Assembly (NCBI GenBank): GCA_947175285.1
Contig: CAMWMM010000106.1
Location: 1 to 11,799 of the forward strand
Origin: an uncultured Lachnospiraceae bacterium
GTDB lineage: Bacteria > Bacillota_A > Clostridia > Lachnospirales > Lachnospiraceae
Reading direction: 5' to 3'
DNA length: 11,799 nt
Positions 6,840 through 11,799 of the stretch are shown in pieces. The translations under genes were made by a program, and so were the position numbers. How positions within the stretch are numbered: position 1 is the first letter of the stretch; the number at the start of each line of letters is the position of its first letter. The notes under the pieces are model-generated. The model was not told the origin of the DNA, made no database searches, and saw nothing but the letters and a program-made list of their open reading frames with translations.

Positions 6840-7781
6840 CTACAAGATGCAAGTATTTTGCGAAAACAAGAGTCTGATACTAAGTGTCCCGTCCTGATAA
6901 TCCGCAGCAATCGTTCCCCCCATTTGTTCCGTAAGCATTCTGGCAATCGAAAGCCCTATGCCGGTAGATTTTGCCGCCGTATCTACCGTGTAGAAGCGGT
7001 CAAATAATTTTCTTACCTGTACCTCATCCAAAGCAGAAGCATGATTGGAAAATAAAATCTCTCCTTCCTCCGATAAGCTAATCTGCAAATCACCGTTGCT
7101 GTATTTTATTGCATTTCCAAGGATATTCCCGAAAATCCGGGTTAGCGCGTCTTTATTTAATCTACATTTAACCTTTTTGTCTGGCATATTTATAACAGGT
7201 GTAATCTTTGCATTAATCAATGCTGCATAGTACGCAGAGATACTTTCCTCCAATACGTGATTTAACATCACATCTTCATAAGAAAGCTCCTGTTCCTCTG
7301 ATACCGCAATCGAATAATGAAAAAGTTCACCGGTCAATTGTGTTAAAACTCCGGTACGGTTTTCCATAATATCCAGATAACTCTCTGCCGTTTCAGTTTT
7401 CTCTTTCAGATTCCCGCTCTCTTCCGGCATCTCCCGAATCAGTTTCCTTAGCAGTTCCAGATAGCCATTCAGTGCGGTAAGAGGTGTTCTGATATCATGG
7501 GAAATATTCATGACTGTCTCTTTCAGCCTCAAATCCCCTTGTTCGAAATAGTGCCGCTTCCTGTTCAGGACACGAAGCTCTTTATTAAGATTTTCAGCCA
7601 GAGCGCACATATATTTATCACGGGAAGATATCGTAATGAGGGTATTTGTTTCGACTGCAAGTTTCTCTGCTAATTCTTTCCAAATTTCTTCTGCTGTTTT
7701 TCGTATAACATATAATTTGATACATAGAGTCAAAATAACAGCAACGAGAATCACGATAATTACCCACAGCCAAATTTCCAT
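6840..7781 (-). CDS. Sensor histidine kinase, short N-terminal membrane anchor
   Basis: The 313-residue kinase begins with one hydrophobic helix (about 3-26) and has no extracytoplasmic sensor domain. A coiled, charged segment (about 27-85) leads to the HisKA dimerisation domain with the phospho-acceptor H95 in NISHDIRTP. The ATPase domain has an N-box (GNILGNAIKYS, about 218-228), an F-box-like LFDRFYTVD (259-267) and a G2 box STGIGLSIAR (272-281). The G1 position reads FSNHASALD and lacks the usual D-x-G, a variation seen in this kinase group. It is the last gene of a set with a response regulator and a BcrA/LanF-type transporter, starting 18 bases after the permease stop behind a GGGGG-rich ribosome binding site. 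It probably phosphorylates the regulator encoded at 9650-10327. With so little outside the membrane, sensing may occur within the membrane or through the transporter; that is inference. Confidence 0.93.
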   Translation of the reverse strand: MEIWLWVIIVILVAVILTLCIKLYVIRKTAEEIWKELAEKLAVETNTLITISSRDKYMCALAENLNKELRVLNRKRHYFEQGDLRLKETVMNISHDIRTPLTALNGYLELLRKLIREMPEESGNLKEKTETAESYLDIMENRTGVLTQLTGELFHYSIAVSEEQELSYEDVMLNHVLEESISAYYAALINAKITPVINMPDKKVKCRLNKDALTRIFGNILGNAIKYSNGDLQISLSEEGEILFSNHASALDEVQVRKLFDRFYTVDTAAKSTGIGLSIARMLTEQMGGTIAADYQDGTLSIRLLFSQNTCIL

Positions 7782-7799
7782 ACAAATACCCCCAGTCTT

Positions 7800-8639
7800 T
7801 TACTTCAAATCTTTTCTTTGAAAAACATACATTCCAAAACCAACAAACAATATCGTCTCACTTAACAGACAAAGCGGCGCCTTCATGGAAAAAGAGGCAT
7901 TTGGATCTATGACATACATCGCCTGATCCATCGGCAGGAACGCATCAATCCACTCATAAACAACTCTTTTTGTTCCGCTGACATATTTACTGTTGGGAAT
8001 ATCCTCCTCTATCTTCAGTTCTCCTGTTTCCGACATCACTGCCCTGTTTGTCCGTTCCGGCTCCGATAAATCTGACCATATCTGTGTCATCAGCATGATA
8101 TATACAAATACCAACACTAATCCGACTACAACAGCCCGCGTTTTATTGCTATCCAACATGGCAACGAGAGAAAAAAGCGCAGAATAAGCCATAATAATAA
8201 GTATGCTGTAAAAAATTCTCCATAAAAGCTGCGTCATTGCCGTAAAAGAATTGCTTCCAATCAGGAGATATCCGGATATAACAGATATTACTGAATAAGT
8301 TACAAATTGTATAAGTCCTACGCTACAGCATGTGATAAAGTTGGACAGATATACGGATTTTCTTGTATGTCCTATAACAAACTTATTCCTGATAGTGCCG
8401 TCACTGTATTCCACACCAATAAAAAATGCGGTAAAAATTGCTGTTATCACATGAATAAAAAGCATTTCGTTAAAAAAGTAGATTGTCCAGTCAGAATCAG
8501 GAATTATCATCATACGCTTCTTATTAATAAAACCCATAAAATATACAAAAATACTATAGCCGATTAAAAAAATCTCCGCTATCCAAAACACTTTACTTTT
8601 TATCACTTTTGTCCAGTTCGCATAAAGCAGTTTACTCAT
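7800..8639 (-). CDS. ABC-2 type transporter permease (BcrB/LanE-G-like)
   Basis: The 279-residue membrane protein has about six hydrophobic helices (roughly residues 20-38, 57-78, 101-128, 141-161, 168-188 and 255-272). Between helices 2 and 3 it carries EYSDGTIRNKFVIGHTRKSVYL, the 'E...GTirnk...G.sR' cytoplasmic motif of ABC-2 permeases that pair with BcrA-like ATPases. A hydrophilic loop of about 65 residues (189-254) separates the last two helices. I chose the ATG at 8639 because GGGAGGG (8647-8653) lies 7 bases upstream; the in-frame ATG at 8645 is only one base from that site. The gene overlaps the ATPase gene by 8 bases, so the two are translationally coupled and should form one complex. 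Only one permease gene is present, so it may act as a homodimer. Predicted role: moving a peptide or lipophilic compound out of the membrane; the substrate is unknown. Confidence 0.9.
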   Translation of the reverse strand: MSKLLYANWTKVIKSKVFWIAEIFLIGYSIFVYFMGFINKKRMMIIPDSDWTIYFFNEMLFIHVITAIFTAFFIGVEYSDGTIRNKFVIGHTRKSVYLSNFITCCSVGLIQFVTYSVISVISGYLLIGSNSFTAMTQLLWRIFYSILIIMAYSALFSLVAMLDSNKTRAVVVGLVLVFVYIMLMTQIWSDLSEPERTNRAVMSETGELKIEEDIPNSKYVSGTKRVVYEWIDAFLPMDQAMYVIDPNASFSMKAPLCLLSETILFVGFGMYVFQRKDLK

Positions 8640-9546
8640 TGCCATTCCCTCCCATCAAATTAATATAATAACTTTCCAGACTCTCCTCCCTCTCCCGGAT
8701 AGAAAGTACGTCACACCCTGCCTCTTTCAACGCAAGGATAAGTTCTGTCGGATTGATTTTGGTATATACATCAGCTCCGGTATCAGAAAGAATCGTATAT
8801 TCTATCTGCATGTTATCGAAGACACGGGCAAGCGCCTTGCAGTCAGACACCTCTAACCGCACACACTTTCTGCAGGAATTCTCCAGTTCCTTTGCACTGA
8901 TTTCTTTTACAATACGTCCTTTATCAATAAAACCATAATGTGTGGCAAGACGGGAAAGCTCATCCAGAATATGACTGGAAATCAGAACAGTTATCTGCCG
9001 CTCCTTATTCAGCCGTAAAATTAATTCCCGTATCTCGATGATTCCCTGCGGATCCAGTCCGTTTACAGGTTCATCCAATACTAAAAAATCCGGATCCCCG
9101 GCAAGTGCGACTGCAATTCCGAGCCTCTGGCGCATTCCAAGTGAGAAGTTCTTTACTTTCTTCCTGCCGGTATCTCCCAGTCCGACCAGTTTAAGAAGTT
9201 CCGGTATTCCCGAAAAAGAGGGCAGTCCCAGAATACGGTACTGCATTTTCAGATTTTCTTCTGCGCTCATATCCTGATAAAGCGAGGGCGTTTCTATGAT
9301 AGCTCCCATTCTTCTTCGTGCTTTTACAATTTCCTTTGCCGTGCCGTTTATGCCGTATATTGCATAATCGCCTGACGAAGGGGTTTGTAAGCCGCAAATC
9401 AACCGTATTAACGTTGTTTTCCCGGCTCCGTTTTGCCCGACAAAGCCATAAATGGCTCCTTTCGGAACATTCATGGAAAGTCCGTTCAGTGCTTTAAAAT
9501 GCTGATAGTTTTTACATAACGCGTGTGTTGTAAGAACATATTCCAT
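8632..9546 (-). CDS. ABC transporter ATP-binding protein, BcrA/LanF type
   Basis: The 304-residue ATPase has Walker A GQNGAGKTT (37-45), signature FSLGMRQ (134-140), Walker B FLVLDEP (154-160) with E159, a D-loop GLDP and the switch H192. At the Q-loop position it reads GAIIETPSLY, with glutamate (E85) in place of glutamine. This E-loop is described for lantibiotic-immunity (LanF) and bacitracin-type (BcrA) ATPases, supporting a peptide-antibiotic resistance or export role. A C-terminal region of about 85 residues (220-304) follows the core, as in that group. The start at 9546 is set by GGAGG (9552-9556), 5 bases upstream; an in-frame ATG at 9594 has no ribosome binding site. It lies 103 bases downstream of the response regulator, behind the repeat array at 9616-9648, and overlaps its permease partner. 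Substrate not determined. Confidence 0.94.
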   Translation of the reverse strand: MEYVLTTHALCKNYQHFKALNGLSMNVPKGAIYGFVGQNGAGKTTLIRLICGLQTPSSGDYAIYGINGTAKEIVKARRRMGAIIETPSLYQDMSAEENLKMQYRILGLPSFSGIPELLKLVGLGDTGRKKVKNFSLGMRQRLGIAVALAGDPDFLVLDEPVNGLDPQGIIEIRELILRLNKERQITVLISSHILDELSRLATHYGFIDKGRIVKEISAKELENSCRKCVRLEVSDCKALARVFDNMQIEYTILSDTGADVYTKINPTELILALKEAGCDVLSIREREESLESYYINLMGGNGNE

Positions 9547-9551
9547 AACAT

Positions 9552-9556
9552 CCTCC
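9552..9556 (-). promoter_or_regulatory. Ribosome binding site that fixes the ATPase start
   Basis: GGAGG on the minus strand lies 5 bases before the ATG at 9546. The longer reading frame to 9594 would put this site inside the coding sequence and has no comparable site of its own. Confidence 0.8.
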
Positions 9557-9615
9557 ATTCTTGTCCAGTATGACAAATTTAATTTATTTTTCACACTGTT
9601 ATCTTATGGAATAAA

Positions 9616-9648
9616 GGTTAAGAAAGCGGTTAAGAAAAAGGTTAAGAA
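9616..9648 (-). promoter_or_regulatory. Triple direct-repeat operator, likely response-regulator binding site
   Basis: On the minus strand TTCTTAACC occurs three times (9640-9648, 9628-9636, 9616-9624) with exactly 12 bases from one copy to the next, separated by TTT and GCT. The array starts one base after the stop codon of the response regulator and ends 69 bases before the ATPase start. Tandem TTAAC-type direct repeats with about one helical turn of spacing are the usual target of OmpR/PhoB-family regulators, so the neighbouring regulator probably binds here to control the transporter and kinase genes. TAAGAT (minus strand, after the last repeat) is a possible but weak -10. A degenerate fourth copy may overlap the stop codon (9651-9659). 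Confidence 0.65.
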
Positions 9649-9649
9649 T

Positions 9650-10327
9650 TTATAAAGAATACATTTTGAATCCGATTCCCCAGACAGATTCTATATAGTC
9701 TCTGCCTCCGGCCTCTCTCAGTTTTTTCCTGAGATTACTTATATGGACTTTCAAAGAATTTTCCATGCAGTCCGGGGTATCTTCACTGATTCGTTCCAAT
9801 ATCGTTGATTTCGGAATGACCTGCGTAGGATTTTGCATCAACAGTTTTAAAATAGCATATTCAGTTCTTGTAAGCTTCACGTTTTTATCATCTATACAAA
9901 CGCTGTGAGCATTGACATCCATAATCATATTGTCAAATTGCAGCACAGCGTCATCCACATTTCCTGCCGCAGCCGTAAAACCCTTTCTAAGCTGCACTTC
10001 GATTCTTGCAAGCAGTTCCTTACAGTCAAACGGTTTTGTCACATAATCCACCGCACCGCCTAAAAGCAGCGATACCTTATCATCGACGTCAGCTTTTGCG
10101 CTTACTACAATAACCGGAATGTCCTTTATCGCAGGAAGAATATCCTCTCCGTTCAACCCCGGCAGCATTAAATCCAGCAAAATCAGGTCAGGCCTGTCAG
10201 TGGATAATCGTAACAGCGCTTCCGAGCCGGAATAGGCGCGGAGTACGCAATACCCCTCCTGCTGCAGTACTTCCTGAAGCATATCGCCGATATAAACATC
10301 ATCATCTACAACAAAAATCGTTTTCAT
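9650..10327 (-). CDS. OmpR/PhoB-family response regulator
   Basis: The 225-residue regulator has a receiver domain (1-115) with the acidic pocket D8/D9/D10, phospho-acceptor D52 in LLDLMLPG, S76 and K98 in TKPF, followed by a linker and a winged-helix DNA-binding domain (about 128-225) with LTRTEYAILKLL, a recognition region LKVHISNLRKKL and the closing wing WGIGFKMYSL. All phosphorylation residues are intact. It starts 3 bases after the stop of the M3 peptidase gene, with AAGGA about 12 bases upstream of the ATG, so it is probably transcribed with that gene. Its likely partner is the kinase encoded at 6840-7781, separated from it by the two transporter genes. The direct repeats just downstream of its stop are its probable binding site. 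The signal is presumably a membrane-active peptide or similar stress, inferred from the transporter type. Confidence 0.95.
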   Translation of the reverse strand: MKTIFVVDDDVYIGDMLQEVLQQEGYCVLRAYSGSEALLRLSTDRPDLILLDLMLPGLNGEDILPAIKDIPVIVVSAKADVDDKVSLLLGGAVDYVTKPFDCKELLARIEVQLRKGFTAAAGNVDDAVLQFDNMIMDVNAHSVCIDDKNVKLTRTEYAILKLLMQNPTQVIPKSTILERISEDTPDCMENSLKVHISNLRKKLREAGGRDYIESVWGIGFKMYSL

Positions 10328-10330
10328 ACT

Positions 10331-11799
10331 TTATGCCAGTCCTTTTAAATCATACGCTTCCAGCCACTGACGTGCCGCAGCGCAGACTTCTTTCAGACAT
10401 TTTTCCTCGAACGGATTATCCAAACCGGCATTTTTCAAAAGTTCCGTAAATACGGCGCTGCCGCCCTGTTTCGTATATGCCATATAATTTTCCCATGCTG
10501 CTTTCGGGTCTTTTTGTATTCTTGCCCAAAATTGCAGCGCTACCGTCTGTGCCAGACAATAATCTATATAGTAGAATGGGCTTTCATAAATATGATGCTG
10601 CCTCTGCCAGCCCTCTCCTTCGGCATAGAAAGGTATCTCTCCGTCCAAACGCATCCAAGGCATATAAATGCCAAGCAGTTCTTTCCAGACCGCATGGCGC
10701 ATTGCCGGAGTCATGTCCGGTTGTTCATATACTTTATGCTGGAAATGATCCACCATCGTGCCGTAAGGGATAAATGTCAGCGCGCCGGACAGGTGGGCAT
10801 AATAAAATTTACGGGTATCCTCCCCGAAAAAGCCTTCCGCCCAGTTCCATGCAAAGAACTCCATCGACATGGAGTGAACTTCGCATGCCTCCAATGACGG
10901 CCAAACACTGGATAACGGTACACGGTTACGGTTCATCCATGCTGCAAAAGCATGCCCTGCCTCATGTGTAACAACCTCTACGTCATGCTGTGTCCCATTA
11001 AAGTTTGCAAAAATGAAAGGCACCTCATAATCCGGGATACTCGTACAGTATCCGCCGCCTGCCTTACCTTCCGTAGAGAGAACATCCAGTAACTCCCCAT
11101 CTAACATCATACGGAAAAATTCACTTGTTTCCGGGCTTAACTCATCATAGAACTTCTTTCCCTGCGCTAAAATATCATCCGGCGTTCCGGCAGGTCTTGC
11201 ATTACCGGAGCGGAAAGTCAGCGCATTATCCGCAAAACTCATCGGATACTCTTTTCCTAACCGCTTCGCCTGCTCTTTATAGATTTCACTTGCCACCGGT
11301 ACGAGATATTTCACTACTGCAGCACGGAACTTTTCCACATCTTCTTTCGTATAACAATTCCGCTGCATCCGGTAATAGCCAAGCTGTGTATAGCCGTCAT
11401 AGCCGAGCTTACGCCCCATCGCATCACGCAGATGCACAAGCTCGTCATACATTCTGTCGAGTTCTTTCTGATTCTCCTTATACCATGCGCCCTCCGCTTT
11501 CCATGCGGCAAGACGGCGCACATCATCCTTATCCGTCTTAAAAGGCGTCATCTGAGAAAGAGTATATACCCCGTCTTCAAATGAAATCTGCGCAGAAGCC
11601 AGAAGTTTGCTGTATGCCTGATTTAAATCATTTTCTTTCTGCAACTCCTGAATGATATCAGGAGAAAATGTTTTTAATTCTATTTCCGTATTCAAAAACA
11701 TCAATGTACCGTATTCCGCTTCAAATTGCGGGCGGAAAGGACTTTCTAACATCGCAAGATTCCATGTCTGAAGATATTCCTCCAGTTCAGGCATCGCTG
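10331..11799 (-). CDS. M3-family oligoendopeptidase (PepF-like), N-terminus beyond right edge
   Basis: At least 487 residues are visible. The first ATG in the window (11794) has no ribosome binding site and the frame stays open to the edge; M3 oligoendopeptidases are usually about 560-600 residues, so the true start lies outside. The zinc site HEAGH is at residues 277-281 counted from that ATG, and E305 (in CEVHS), 28 residues beyond the first histidine, fits the third zinc ligand. The C-terminal half has the family's substrate-pocket stretch with many Tyr and His (RQHHIYESPFYYIDY, about 398-412). These cytosolic enzymes cut short peptides, often imported ones. No signal peptide can be judged. 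It immediately precedes the response regulator, and the 3-base gap suggests co-transcription, though a functional link between peptide degradation and the transporter module is only inference. Confidence 0.93.
   Translation of the reverse strand, partial: AMPELEEYLQTWNLAMLESPFRPQFEAEYGTLMFLNTEIELKTFSPDIIQELQKENDLNQAYSKLLASAQISFEDGVYTLSQMTPFKTDKDDVRRLAAWKAEGAWYKENQKELDRMYDELVHLRDAMGRKLGYDGYTQLGYYRMQRNCYTKEDVEKFRAAVVKYLVPVASEIYKEQAKRLGKEYPMSFADNALTFRSGNARPAGTPDDILAQGKKFYDELSPETSEFFRMMLDGELLDVLSTEGKAGGGYCTSIPDYEVPFIFANFNGTQHDVEVVTHEAGHAFAAWMNRNRVPLSSVWPSLEACEVHSMSMEFFAWNWAEGFFGEDTRKFYYAHLSGALTFIPYGTMVDHFQHKVYEQPDMTPAMRHAVWKELLGIYMPWMRLDGEIPFYAEGEGWQRQHHIYESPFYYIDYCLAQTVALQFWARIQKDPKAAWENYMAYTKQGGSAVFTELLKNAGLDNPFEEKCLKEVCAAARQWLEAYDLKGLA

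Noticed and set aside
9616..9648. Short repeat array considered as a CRISPR remnant
   Set aside because: The repeats are 9 bases with 3-base spacers and no cas genes; size and position fit a regulator binding site.
9547..9649. Search for a small lantibiotic or leader peptide gene next to the transporter
   Set aside because: No open frame with a ribosome binding site and a Cys/Ser/Thr-rich tail was found in the gap; only the repeat array and upstream region of the ATPase gene are present.
11125..11541. 138-codon plus-strand open frame
   Set aside because: It is antisense to the M3 peptidase gene, whose frame carries the HEAGH zinc site and is clearly the real one.

Overview
The window looks like chromosomal DNA of an anaerobic gut-type Firmicute, most likely a Lachnospiraceae member. 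This is inferred from moderate G+C, AGGAGG-type ribosome binding sites, the family make-up of the proteins and the style of the short-membrane-anchor histidine kinase with a BcrA-like ABC transporter. No RNA gene, insertion sequence, phage gene or CRISPR array was seen. Eight of the nine genes are on the minus strand.

Left part (1-2347): an acyltransferase-3 family membrane protein, cut by the left edge of the window, diverges from a single-pass membrane protein with a beta-propeller-like extracytoplasmic part. Between them lies a 153-base structured element (1048-1200). It is bounded by 9-base inverted repeats and packed with hairpins, with two back-to-back extended -10 promoter candidates at its right edge, so the element would form most of the acyltransferase mRNA leader.

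Middle (2380-6789, minus strand): a 974-residue receptor with a signal peptide, two tandem family-3 solute-binding domains, one transmembrane segment, a degenerate GGDEF domain and an EAL domain with all catalytic residues. It is predicted to be a ligand-gated c-di-GMP phosphodiesterase. It is followed by a membrane-anchored surface protein with a DxDGDG calcium-loop-like motif and a C-terminal LysM domain. The two may be co-transcribed.

Right part (6840-11799, minus strand, transcribed right to left): an M3-family oligoendopeptidase (N-terminus beyond the window), then an OmpR-type response regulator, a BcrA/LanF-type ABC ATPase, an ABC-2 permease and a histidine kinase. Gaps are 3, 103 and 18 bases, with one overlap of 8 bases. 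The 103-base gap holds three copies of a 9-base direct repeat at exact 12-base spacing, a strong candidate operator for the neighbouring response regulator. The four-gene regulator/transporter set resembles peptide-antibiotic sensing and immunity modules (BcrAB, LanFEG with a two-component system), but no peptide precursor or lanthionine-synthesis gene is present, so a resistance or sensing role is more likely than self-immunity.

The most novel-looking signals are the 12-base-period operator array, the hairpin-rich element at 1048-1200 and the tandem-sensor EAL protein. Nothing in the window amounts to a clearly undescribed system.
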